From an uncultured Planctomycetia bacterium (GTDB taxonomy: Bacteria; Planctomycetota; UBA1135; GCA-002686595), in NCBI GenBank assembly GCA_937952135.1, contig CALFYL010000217.1, positions 1 to 20,297 on the forward strand: a stretch of DNA of 20,297 nucleotides. Reading direction: 5' to 3'. The position numbers were made by a program, and so were the translations under genes. The stretch's first letter is position 1, and every line of letters starts with the position of its first letter. Under the pieces are notes generated by a model that saw only the letters and a list, made by a program, of their open reading frames with translations, did not search any database and had not been told where the DNA came from. Below, in pieces: positions 7,926-14,965 of this stretch.

Positions 7926-8977
7926 TTGCGCGCGGTCTCCCAACGGTCGCGGATCGGGCGGTCGGAGGCGCGCGCGGCTCTCCCCGCGCTGCCGAACGTG
8001 CGCCGCACCGCGAGGGCGAGCGGGAGCGACACCGCCAGGCTCGCGATGCGCACGCTCCACGCGAGCGCCGCGGGCAGCGGCCACAGCCAGGTCGCCAGGT
8101 ACGCCGCGAAGCACGCGACCAGCACGGCCGCGCAAGTCGCAGGCAGATTCAGATAGAGCGCCGCTTGAAGGCGCGCGAGCGCCGCGCCCGCATCGGCGAG
8201 CTCGCCGCGTCGCGGGTGCGCAAGGAACTGCAGGTACGCGCGGGCGCGGCGCGCCGCTTGCGCTTCGCGGTCCGCGGCGTCGCTCGGGCGAGCCTCGAAG
8301 AACAGCGCGCGCGGCGCGAAGGCGATGCGCGCACCCTTGCAGCGCGCCTGCAGCATCAAGTCGAGGTCGTCGGCCGCGAAGCCGCGCGTGGGATGCAAGC
8401 CAAGGGGCGCGCGCCACGCCATCAACTGCCCGTGCACGCTGAAGACGATCCCCAGCGCCGACTCCGCGCGGCGCACGAGCGCCGTCAGCGCATCGTAGAA
8501 GGTCGTCCGTCCGCCGAGTGCGCGGCCGTCCGGCGCCGTGAGCGTCCCATCGGCCGCGAGCGCCGCGACCATGCGCTGGCCGCCGCACACCATGCCGACG
8601 CGCGCGTCGCGTTCGAAGGGCCGCACGAGCTCCGTCAACGCGTCGGGCGAGAGCACCACGTCCGCATCGCTGAGCACGAACAGGTCGGCGGTCTCGCCGC
8701 AGGCGCGGAGGCCCTGCTCGATGGCGCCGGTTTTCCCCGGGCGAATCTCGTTCTCGAGCACTTCGACGTCGACGTTCGAGCGCTCGAAGCTCTCGCGCCA
8801 GCGCTCGACGGCCGCGCGCGCAACGCTGCGCGTTTCGTCGTCCGATCCGTCGTCGACCACGAGCACCCGGTGGCGCCGCTGCGCCGCGGGCCACGCGCAC
8901 AACGCGAGGTTCGCGAGCTTGCGGCCGACGACGAGCGCCTCGTTGCGGCACGGAACGATCAAGCACAGCGCAGTCAC
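7922..8977 (-). CDS. Membrane-associated GT2 family glycosyltransferase
   Basis: A 351-residue GT-A fold glycosyltransferase. The first strand LCLIVPCRNE (4-13) is followed by VVDDGSDDET around D42-D43, a DxD metal site at D104-D106 in LSDADVVL, and ADDLDL with D203-D204 in the acceptor/base position. Hydrophobic segments at about 265-320 should anchor it in the cytoplasmic membrane with the active site in the cytosol. No QxxRW motif is seen, so a processive cellulose- or hyaluronan-type synthase is unlikely. Transfer of one sugar to a lipid carrier is more plausible. The GTG start at 8977 lies within GTGA and overlaps the radical SAM stop, and the stop overlaps the GT39 start in the same way. 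The three proteins are probably made together. Confidence 0.88.
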   Translation of the reverse strand: MTALCLIVPCRNEALVVGRKLANLALCAWPAAQRRHRVLVVDDGSDDETRSVARAAVERWRESFERSNVDVEVLENEIRPGKTGAIEQGLRACGETADLFVLSDADVVLSPDALTELVRPFERDARVGMVCGGQRMVAALAADGTLTAPDGRALGGRTTFYDALTALVRRAESALGIVFSVHGQLMAWRAPLGLHPTRGFAADDLDLMLQARCKGARIAFAPRALFFEARPSDAADREAQAARRARAYLQFLAHPRRGELADAGAALARLQAALYLNLPATCAAVLVACFAAYLATWLWPLPAALAWSVRIASLAVSLPLALAVRRTFGSAGRAARASDRPIRDRWETARK

Positions 8978-10098
8978 GGGCCCGCTCCCCGCGCTCCGCT
9001 GCCGAGCGCCGCGAGCGCCAGACTCGGCCACGCGCGCTTGTTGAACAGCACGTTGTCCGCCTGCGCGCACTCCCACGTGCACTTGCAGCGCGAGCGCTCG
9101 ATGTACTCGCGGAGCTCGCGCGCGGCTCCCGCGTTCCACAGCCGTTCGAGGTCCCAGTCGACGTCGTTCAGGTTGCCGATTTCGCGCCCGAGGATCTCGC
9201 AAGGCTGCAGCGAGCCGTTCTCGAACACCACGGCCGACAGCGAACCCGCGGTGCACGGAAGATGGCCGTTCGTCGCGCCGCTGGCGACGCGTTCGACGTG
9301 CTCGTACATCGCGCGGTCGCGCGCCACCGCAAGCCGCGCGAGCGGAAAGTCGAAGTACGGAAGCGCGCCGCTGGCGATGAGACGCGCCTTGGTGGCGACG
9401 AGTTCGCGGTAACGCGCGAGGTCGACTTCGAGCAGGTGCGGCTCCATCGCCGTCCCGCGTGCGAGGTTGAGCGTCACGTTGTCGGGCGCGAGCTCGCGCG
9501 CGAGTTCCTCCAGATGCGCGGCGAGCACGTTCTGGTTCTCGCTCGTCAGGGTGAGCAGGATTCCGACGCCCAGGCGCTCGCGCAGCTCGCGCGGCAACTT
9601 CTCGCGCTGCGCGTGGAGCGCGCGCACGCTCGCCATCGAGCGCGCATGGCCGCCGGGGATCTGGCGAATCGCGTCGTGGACCGCGGGCGGACCGTCGAAG
9701 GAGATCGCGACCGAGAGGTACAAGTCGGGGTTCTCGCGCAGAATGCGCTCGACCGCGTCGTGCTGACGCTCCTCGACGAGGCCGTTGGTCGGGATCGCGA
9801 GGTGGCGCAGGCCGCGCGAGCCGAAGGAACGCGCGAGATCGGCGAGATCGCGCCGCAGGAACGGTTCGCCGCCGCCAAAGCTCACCCAGAGCAGCGGCCC
9901 GAGCCGCGCGCACGACGCGGCGAGCTTGTCCACCTGCTCCGCGCTCGGGCCTTCGACGCCCGCGGCGACTTCCTTCCAGTGGAAGCAATGCCGGCAGCGC
10001 AGGTTGCACTTGCCCGTGACGAACAGCGTGAGGTGCACCGGCGGTCCGCGCTTGACGAAGGCGCGCAGCGCGAAGGGCAGATAGCGGAGCGAGTTCAC
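8974..10098 (-). CDS. Radical SAM protein with SPASM-type C-terminal domain
   Basis: A 374-residue radical SAM enzyme. The cluster motif CNLRCRHC supplies C31, C35 and C38 for the SAM-binding 4Fe-4S centre. SFGGGEPFLR is the GGEP SAM-contact motif. The C-terminal part has SPASM-like cysteines: C282, C300, then C338, C340 and C344 in CKCTWEC. Five cysteines are enough for one auxiliary cluster but fewer than the seven or so of two-cluster SPASM enzymes. Family members modify peptides, proteins or small molecules. No small precursor-peptide gene is visible beside it, and coupling to two glycosyltransferases suggests a glycan or lipid pathway instead. The GTG start at 10098 is the only reasonable one, because an in-frame stop (10122-10120) lies just upstream. 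Substrate unknown. Confidence 0.9.
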   Translation of the reverse strand: MNSLRYLPFALRAFVKRGPPVHLTLFVTGKCNLRCRHCFHWKEVAAGVEGPSAEQVDKLAASCARLGPLLWVSFGGGEPFLRRDLADLARSFGSRGLRHLAIPTNGLVEERQHDAVERILRENPDLYLSVAISFDGPPAVHDAIRQIPGGHARSMASVRALHAQREKLPRELRERLGVGILLTLTSENQNVLAAHLEELARELAPDNVTLNLARGTAMEPHLLEVDLARYRELVATKARLIASGALPYFDFPLARLAVARDRAMYEHVERVASGATNGHLPCTAGSLSAVVFENGSLQPCEILGREIGNLNDVDWDLERLWNAGAARELREYIERSRCKCTWECAQADNVLFNKRAWPSLALAALGSGARGAGP

Positions 10099-10124
10099 GT
10101 TCGGTTCGCGGGAGCGGCCTCAGC

Positions 10125-10856
10125 CTATCCCAGCGCCGCCGGGCCGGCGCCGAGTTGCGCCGCCGTCTTGAGCTCCCGCGCCGCGCTCGCCGCTTCCCGC
10201 AGCGCCTGAAGGCGCGCGGCGCTCCACCCGGCCGCCGCCGCGCCCGCCTTGTCGTCGAGATCGCCCAGCCCGGCGTCCGCGCGCCGCCGCACGTGCGCGA
10301 GGATCGCATCGCGCAGCGCGGCCGCGTCCTCGATGCCCGCGAGCTCCACGCCGTGCGGCATCGCGACCGCGTGGTTGCCGGCCTGCACCATCCCGCCGCC
10401 GGCGGTGTCGATGCGCACGCTGGAGAAGCCGAACAGCCGCTGCAGCGGCCCCTGCTCGACGCGCACGTTCTGCACGTTCGCGAAGGTGATGGTCTTCTCC
10501 TGCAGTTTCCAGGCGCCCTGGCGCACGCGCACCGAGCGGTCCGTGATCACGTAGTAGCGCAAGTCGTAGTCGACGCGCACGCCGAAGTAGCTCAGCGCGA
10601 GCAGCGGAGCGAGGACCACGAGCAGGAGCGCCGTCACGCCCCACATCGGCGGGGCGAAGAACCCTGCGGCGAAGGACCCGAAGACGAGGAGAGCCAGGAA
10701 CACCGCGGAGATCAGCACGCCGAGCAAGCGGTAGCTCAGGTAACGCGGCGCCGCGCGCATGATCGTGACCTGCGAGTGCGAGCCGCTCGGCGTCTGCGGC
10801 GGGCCGAGGGGCGCGCGGAACAGGCGCAACACGGTTTCCTTGGCGAGGTCGTACAT
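10125..10856 (-). CDS. Bacterial PH-domain (bPH2/YdbT-like) membrane protein, second of a pair
   Basis: A 243-residue protein with two hydrophobic helices at about residues 41-88 followed by a bacterial PH-like domain (bPH2, DUF304). The domain is recognised by YVITDRSVRVRQG, then TITFANVQNVRVEQGPLQRLFG and VRIDTAGGG. The tail (about 195-243) is Ala-rich and helical. ATG 10856 lies 2 bases after the stop of the first PH gene. A later ATG at 10760 (residue 33) is an alternative start that keeps both helices. Family members are membrane-anchored proteins of poorly known role; the YdbS/YdbT pair of Bacillus has been linked to resistance to envelope-active compounds. The tandem order here matches that pair. 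A 26-base gap separates it from the radical SAM gene. Confidence 0.85.
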   Translation of the reverse strand: MYDLAKETVLRLFRAPLGPPQTPSGSHSQVTIMRAAPRYLSYRLLGVLISAVFLALLVFGSFAAGFFAPPMWGVTALLLVVLAPLLALSYFGVRVDYDLRYYVITDRSVRVRQGAWKLQEKTITFANVQNVRVEQGPLQRLFGFSSVRIDTAGGGMVQAGNHAVAMPHGVELAGIEDAAALRDAILAHVRRRADAGLGDLDDKAGAAAAGWSAARLQALREAASAARELKTAAQLGAGPAALG

Positions 10857-10858
10857 GG

Positions 10859-11392
10859 CTACCGCCGGCTCTCCAACGCCGCGCGCGTCGCGTCGAGGTC
10901 CGCGCGGATCGCGCGCAGCAGCTCCACCACTTCGTCGGCGCGCTCTCCGTCCGGCCTTCCCTCGGCCGCGCGCGCCGCGCTCGCGCCTTCGTGGCCGCGC
11001 ATGCGCCGGTACAGGAACTCGCGGATCGCCTCGAAGTGCTCCATGCCCTCGAGCGAGAGTTCCGCTGCCGCCGAGCCGGCCGCCGTCTGCAACTCGACGG
11101 TTCCGAGCCCGAGGTAGCGCTCGACGATGCTGCGCGAGACGTGGATGTCCTGGATGCGCTTGTAGGACAGGTGCACCTCGCGCTTGAACAGGATCCCCCA
11201 CGACGCGCTGATGCCGTCGTCGCGGATCGAGTAGCGCAGCGTGTGGTACTTGAAGTACAGCGGGACCCACACGATCGGCGCGAAGATCAGGCCGGCGAGC
11301 GAGCGGATCGAGTACTGGACCAGCAGCTTGGGGTGCGGCCGCGCGATGGCGAGGATCGCCGCGTCGTCGAGGGAAGCTTCGGGCGCGTTCAT
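10859..11392 (-). CDS. Bacterial PH-domain (bPH2/YdbS-like) membrane protein, first of a pair
   Basis: A 177-residue protein with one clear hydrophobic stretch (about 26-47), then a bPH2 domain: LRYSIRDDGISASWGILFKR, HLSYKRIQDIHVSRSIVERYLG, and VELQTAAGS. This is the YdbS-like half of a YdbS/YdbT pair. Its tail (about 148-177) is a charged helix that could form a short coiled coil. The second PH gene starts 2 bases after its stop, so the two should be co-expressed and may form a complex. It is the first gene of the minus-strand run towards the glycosyltransferases. No Shine-Dalgarno sequence is visible; a TACCAT element lies 9 bases upstream of the ATG. Confidence 0.85.
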   Translation of the reverse strand: MNAPEASLDDAAILAIARPHPKLLVQYSIRSLAGLIFAPIVWVPLYFKYHTLRYSIRDDGISASWGILFKREVHLSYKRIQDIHVSRSIVERYLGLGTVELQTAAGSAAAELSLEGMEHFEAIREFLYRRMRGHEGASAARAAEGRPDGERADEVVELLRAIRADLDATRAALESRR

Positions 11393-11401
11393 CGTGCGCA
11401 G

Positions 11402-11407
11402 ATGGTA
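11402..11407 (-). promoter_or_regulatory. Possible -10 element (TACCAT) for the PH/radical SAM/glycosyltransferase run
   Basis: On the minus strand GGGCTACCATC precedes the ATG at 11392, with 9 bases between the hexamer and the start codon. The same 11-base string occurs upstream of the plus-strand hydrolase gene at 17261. No -35 hexamer is recognisable. The transcript would have little or no leader. Confidence 0.35.
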
Positions 11408-11465
11408 GCCCGCGGCGCGCGTCCGGCCGCGGGCCGAGGCGCGCAGGGAGCGGCCGCCCTGAAAT

Positions 11466-11502
11466 AGCGCGAGGCCGCCCCACTCGGGATCGGCCTCGCG
11501 CT
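11466..11502 (-). terminator. Perfect 12-bp stem hairpin, second terminator-like structure after the FG-GAP gene
   Basis: AGCGCGAGGCCG (11466-11477) and CGGCCTCGCGCT (11491-11502) are exact reverse complements around a 13-base loop. It lies downstream of the FG-GAP gene and upstream of the proposed promoter of the PH gene, so termination or insulation fits. There is no T-run, so it could also be a protein-binding palindrome. Confidence 0.5.
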
Positions 11503-11551
11503 GGAGCGCTGTCGGCGCGCACGCGGTTCACGCGAGCGGCGCGTCGAGGTC

Positions 11552-11572
11552 GGGCCCTCGAAGCGAGGGCCC
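11552..11572 (-). terminator. Perfect 9-bp stem hairpin just after the FG-GAP gene
   Basis: GGGCCCTCG (11552-11560) and CGAGGGCCC (11564-11572) are exact reverse complements with a 3-base loop, or an 8-bp stem with a 5-base loop. It starts 5 bases past the minus-strand stop codon at 11578-11580. Position and GC strength fit a terminator without a T-tract. Confidence 0.6.
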
Positions 11573-11577
11573 TTCGT

Positions 11578-13797
11578 TCAAGGCGCCGTGATCCACTCGA
11601 TGCCGTCGGACAAGTTCGTCGTGCCGGGCGCCGCGGGATCGCGGAACCAGCACTGCGCGTCGAGTGTGGCGCCGGCGGAGAAGGGCTGGCCGAGCGCACC
11701 GGGGTGCGCCGCTTGGTACGCGAGCCAATCCTCGCTCATCGCTCCGCCGCACGCGCCCGCGACGCCGCCCGAATTCATCGTGCTCATGCGCTGCACCGGC
11801 GACTTCACGCACAGCGTGCTCGTGTTGCCCGGCGCCCAGCTCGCGGCGTTGCGGCCGCTCACGCCGTAGAAGATGAGCCCCGCGCGCTGGCCTTCGACGT
11901 TCGAGCACGTGAGCGTGAAGCCCGAAGCCGCACTCACGCTCGGCGTTCCGGTCGCGCCCATGACCGGGTTGCAGCCGTTCGTCGTCGTGCTCGTCGTGCA
12001 GTAGTTCACCGTGGCGCCGCCCGTGGTGCTGAACGACTTCACGGTCGAGACCCCGACGTTGCCGTGCTCGTCGATCACGCGCGCGCGGTACGAGACCGTG
12101 CCCGCGGTCGCGCCCGGGATCTCGCCGCGGAAGAGTTGCCCGCCGACGAACTTCATCGGCGCCGACGTGAAGCTGCCGAAGCTGTTGGTGCTGTACTCGA
12201 GCGTCGCCGTGTCGTAACGCGTCACGTCCCACGACGCGTTGTCGTACACGTGCACGCGAACCACGGTCGGCGCGGGGCCCACCGTGCGGTTCGGCGCCTG
12301 CTCGAGGTTCGCAACGCGCGGCGCGATCGTGTCGGGGATGTTCGTGACGTTGTCGAGGAACCACTCGGCCTGCCCGCCGTCGTTGCCGACGAGGAACTCG
12401 TAGTCGCCGTCCGCGTCGACGTCGCACGAGTCGCCGCCCAGGCCGGTCCCGCCGAGGCTCGGCAGTTCGCTCGTGACGTTGGTGAAGTTCCAGTTCGGCG
12501 CGCCGTCGTTGCGGTACAGCTTGTCCTGGCCCGAGAAGTTGGTGACGAAGATGTCGAGCCGACCGTCGTTGTTGTAGTCGAAGAAATCGCCTTCGTTGTC
12601 GTCGGCGCCCGAGCCCGCGAGCGTGAAGGTTCCGCTGAACACGCCCGAGCCGTTGTTCTTGATCGTCACATCGTTGAAGCCCGGCCAGTTCAGGCCGTAG
12701 ATGTCCAGGTCGTTGTCGTTCTCGAAGTCGCCGAGCTCCTGCTCATAGTTGCCGCCCGTGTCGGTGTTCGCCGGCACGCCGGTCGTGTAGGTCACGTCCT
12801 GGTAGGCGGACATCACCCCGGTGTCGCTCAGCCGGCTGCGGTACACGCGCGGGATCTGGTTGCGCGCGCCGTGGAGGATGTCGATGTCCCAGTCGCCGTC
12901 GAGGTCGCCGATCTCCACGCCCAGCGGCGTGTCCGCGATGTCCGCCTGCAAGCCGGTGGTGTTGGTCGTGCCGTTGACGTGCAGACCGAGCGCCCAGATC
13001 GCGGGCGTGTTGTTCGGGATCGCCGAGCCGGCCAGTTGGATCCCGGAGGGGTTGAACTCCTCGAAGAAGCCCGTGCCCGAGTTGAGGAAGATGCGCGAGG
13101 GCGCGCCGCCGTCGAAATTTCCACCGTAGGTCGTGTGGACGATGTCCTCGTCGCCGTCGTTGTCGAGGTCGCCGAACACGCAGTCGCAGGACCAGTCGAT
13201 GAAGCCGCCGCTGACGAGCTTGACGCTGTTCGCGATCGACGAGAAGTGGTCCACGCCGTTGTTGACCGCGATGAAGGTCCAGCGCGCCGGCGTTTGATCC
13301 TGGAAGAAGCCCGGCGTGCCGCCCTGGGCGCCGCCCATGTTCACCCACCAGCGGTTGGTCTGGTTCGAGGCGAGCGAGGTGTTCGACACGTAGATGTCGG
13401 TGTCGCCGTCGCCGTCGATGTCCACGAAATCGACGTCGCGGCTGTCGTCGAGCACGGCGGGAAACTGCGTCGAGGTGCGGTCCGCGAAGAACCCGATCGT
13501 GCCGCCGACCTCGAAGCCGCGGTTGATCCAAAGGTTGTTCTGGTCGTTGCCGCCGTCGCCGCCCTCGGCGAGCGCGCAATCCATGTCGCCGTCGCCGTCG
13601 ACGTCCGCGAAGTCCACGTTCTCGGTGTAGCCTCCGTTGGCCGGAATCCGGCTCGGCATGTTGAGGAAGCTCTGGGCGCTGGCGACGGACGCCACGCCCG
13701 CCAGGACGGCGAGTTTCCGAACGGCGCCGGGAAGCACCGAACGGGGCGAGGCAAGGCCAACGAGGGCACGGCCAACGACACTCGTGAAACGCTGCAT
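11578..13797 (-). CDS. Secreted FG-GAP/VCBS repeat protein with Cys-containing C-terminal module
   Basis: A 739-residue exported protein. A long signal peptide ends near ASA-Q42. At least seven Ca-binding-like FG-GAP/VCBS loops follow at about residues 65, 125, 209, 296, 356, 408 and 457 (DVDGDGDMD, DIDGDGDTD, DLDNDGDED, DLDGDWDID, DFENDNDLD, DYNNDGRLD, DVDADGDYE), which suggests a seven-bladed beta-propeller. A beta-sandwich-like domain (about 492-597) comes next, then a C-terminal module (about 600-739) with six Cys (600, 609, 631, 663, 683, 716) ending in DGIEWITAP. I associate that module with secreted proteins of Planctomycetota. ATG 13797 is chosen over an upstream GTG because GGAGG sits 8 bases before it and the signal peptide starts there. 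Probably extracellular or outer surface; ligand unknown. Confidence 0.88.
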   Translation of the reverse strand: MQRFTSVVGRALVGLASPRSVLPGAVRKLAVLAGVASVASAQSFLNMPSRIPANGGYTENVDFADVDGDGDMDCALAEGGDGGNDQNNLWINRGFEVGGTIGFFADRTSTQFPAVLDDSRDVDFVDIDGDGDTDIYVSNTSLASNQTNRWWVNMGGAQGGTPGFFQDQTPARWTFIAVNNGVDHFSSIANSVKLVSGGFIDWSCDCVFGDLDNDGDEDIVHTTYGGNFDGGAPSRIFLNSGTGFFEEFNPSGIQLAGSAIPNNTPAIWALGLHVNGTTNTTGLQADIADTPLGVEIGDLDGDWDIDILHGARNQIPRVYRSRLSDTGVMSAYQDVTYTTGVPANTDTGGNYEQELGDFENDNDLDIYGLNWPGFNDVTIKNNGSGVFSGTFTLAGSGADDNEGDFFDYNNDGRLDIFVTNFSGQDKLYRNDGAPNWNFTNVTSELPSLGGTGLGGDSCDVDADGDYEFLVGNDGGQAEWFLDNVTNIPDTIAPRVANLEQAPNRTVGPAPTVVRVHVYDNASWDVTRYDTATLEYSTNSFGSFTSAPMKFVGGQLFRGEIPGATAGTVSYRARVIDEHGNVGVSTVKSFSTTGGATVNYCTTSTTTNGCNPVMGATGTPSVSAASGFTLTCSNVEGQRAGLIFYGVSGRNAASWAPGNTSTLCVKSPVQRMSTMNSGGVAGACGGAMSEDWLAYQAAHPGALGQPFSAGATLDAQCWFRDPAAPGTTNLSDGIEWITAP

Positions 13798-13805
13798 AGG
13801 GACCG

Positions 13806-13810
13806 CCTCC
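13806..13810 (-). promoter_or_regulatory. Shine-Dalgarno GGAGG deciding the FG-GAP start
   Basis: GGAGG on the minus strand lies 8 bases upstream of ATG 13797. It is the strongest ribosome binding site in the window and fixes the start against the in-frame GTG at 13860. Confidence 0.8.
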
Positions 13811-13914
13811 GCTGGCGCCAGATCGACACCGCAGAGACCGGCCTGCGCGCCGAGCGCCACCGGTAGGGCTCGAGCACGCGCATGCGGGGGCGGCGTCGCC
13901 GAATTCGACGTTCG

Positions 13915-13920
13915 ATTCTA
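13915..13920 (-). promoter_or_regulatory. Possible -10 element (TAGAAT) for the FG-GAP gene
   Basis: The minus strand reads GTATAGAATCG in an otherwise GC-rich 247-base gap between the FG-GAP start and the stop of the AAA+ gene. It would leave a 5' leader of roughly 110 bases, consistent with this gene having a real Shine-Dalgarno site. No clear -35 is seen. The rest of the gap shows only short GC-rich inverted repeats. Confidence 0.35.
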
Positions 13921-14044
13921 TACGCGCGTTCCGTGAAGTTGCGTTTCGCGGCGCTGCGTTTGAGTTCGCGCGCTGGAGTTCGTGCGTCGGGGTCCCTGCC
14001 GTCGCGGGGGCGCGTTCGCGCCGCCCGAACGACGCTCCGACGCG

Positions 14045-14965
14045 CTACTTGGCGGCGGCGATGTGCGGCGAGAGGTCGCTCTCGTCGATCACGCCGCTGG
14101 TCAGCGCGACCGCGCGCCGCATCTCGTTCTCGAGCTCGCGCACGTTGCCGGGCCAGCGCCAGGCCTCGAGTTTCGCGAGCGCCGCGGGCGTGAGCTCCGC
14201 TTCGCGCCCCATTTCCTTGCTGAGGCGCTCGAGGAAGAAGCGCACGAGGTGCCGCACGTCGCCCGCGCGCTCGCGCAGCGGCGGCAGCACGATCGTCACG
14301 ACGTTCAAGCGGAAGTAAAGGTCCTCGCGGAAGCTCCCGGCCTTCACCATCGCGCGCAGGTCCTTGTTCGTCGCGGCCACGATGCGCACGTCGACCTTCA
14401 CGGTCTTGTTCGAGCCCACCGGGCGCACTTCGCCCTCCTGGAGCACGCGCAGCAGCTTGGGCTGCATCGAGAGCGGCATGTCGCCGATCTCGTCGAGGAA
14501 CACCGTGCCCTTGTCGGCGGCGACGAAGTGTCCGGGCCGGTCCGCGATCGCGCCGGTGAACGAACCGCGCTTGTGCCCGAACAGCTCGCTCTCGAGCAGT
14601 TCCGCCGGCACCGCCGCGCAGTTCTCGGCGAGAAACGGCTTGCCCTTGCGCGAGCCGTATTCGTGCAGCGCCTTGGCGACGAGTTCCTTGCCCGTGCCGG
14701 TTTCGCCGTGGATCAGCACCGACACTTCGCTCGGCGCGACCTTCTCGAGCAGCGCGTAGACGGCGCGCATCGGCTTGGAGTCGCCCACCATGCCGTAGTG
14801 GATCGGGATCGAACCCACGGGGCCCGCGCCCGCCAGCGGGGCCGAATCGGCGAGCGCTTCGAGGAGCAACGGCCGCAGCGCATCGAGCTCGCCCGACGCG
14901 CGCGCCTCGTCGAGCAGCGAGCGCAAGCGCTCGACGAGCCCGCGATCCACCTGGGTCTCGCTCAT
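14045..14965 (-). CDS. Sigma-54 interaction AAA+ activator without a DNA-binding domain
   Basis: A 306-residue protein. About 55 N-terminal residues of charged helix lead into a complete sigma-54 activator AAA+ domain. Walker A is GETGTGKE (87-94). The sigma-54 contact loop is GSFTGA (134-139), a Ser variant of GAFTGA. Walker B is VFLDE (D158-E159), and the arginine fingers lie in FREDLYFR (R213, R219). The sequence ends just after NVRELENEMRRAV, where most family members continue into a Fis-type helix-turn-helix. There is also no receiver, GAF or PAS domain. Known activators without DNA-binding domains (FlgR of Helicobacter, CtcC of Chlamydia) act on sigma-54 holoenzyme from solution. ATG 14965 lies within ATGA and overlaps the helicase stop. 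Confidence 0.9.
   Translation of the reverse strand: MSETQVDRGLVERLRSLLDEARASGELDALRPLLLEALADSAPLAGAGPVGSIPIHYGMVGDSKPMRAVYALLEKVAPSEVSVLIHGETGTGKELVAKALHEYGSRKGKPFLAENCAAVPAELLESELFGHKRGSFTGAIADRPGHFVAADKGTVFLDEIGDMPLSMQPKLLRVLQEGEVRPVGSNKTVKVDVRIVAATNKDLRAMVKAGSFREDLYFRLNVVTIVLPPLRERAGDVRHLVRFFLERLSKEMGREAELTPAALAKLEAWRWPGNVRELENEMRRAVALTSGVIDESDLSPHIAAAK

Noticed and set aside
10099..10124. Precursor peptide gene next to the radical SAM/SPASM gene
   Set aside because: The gap to the PH gene is only 26 bases and the other side overlaps GT2, so there is no room for one. A distant precursor cannot be excluded.
14009..14022. Hairpin GGCGC-GTTC-GCGCC after the AAA+ gene
   Set aside because: Only 5 perfect base pairs; too weak to call a terminator in this base composition.
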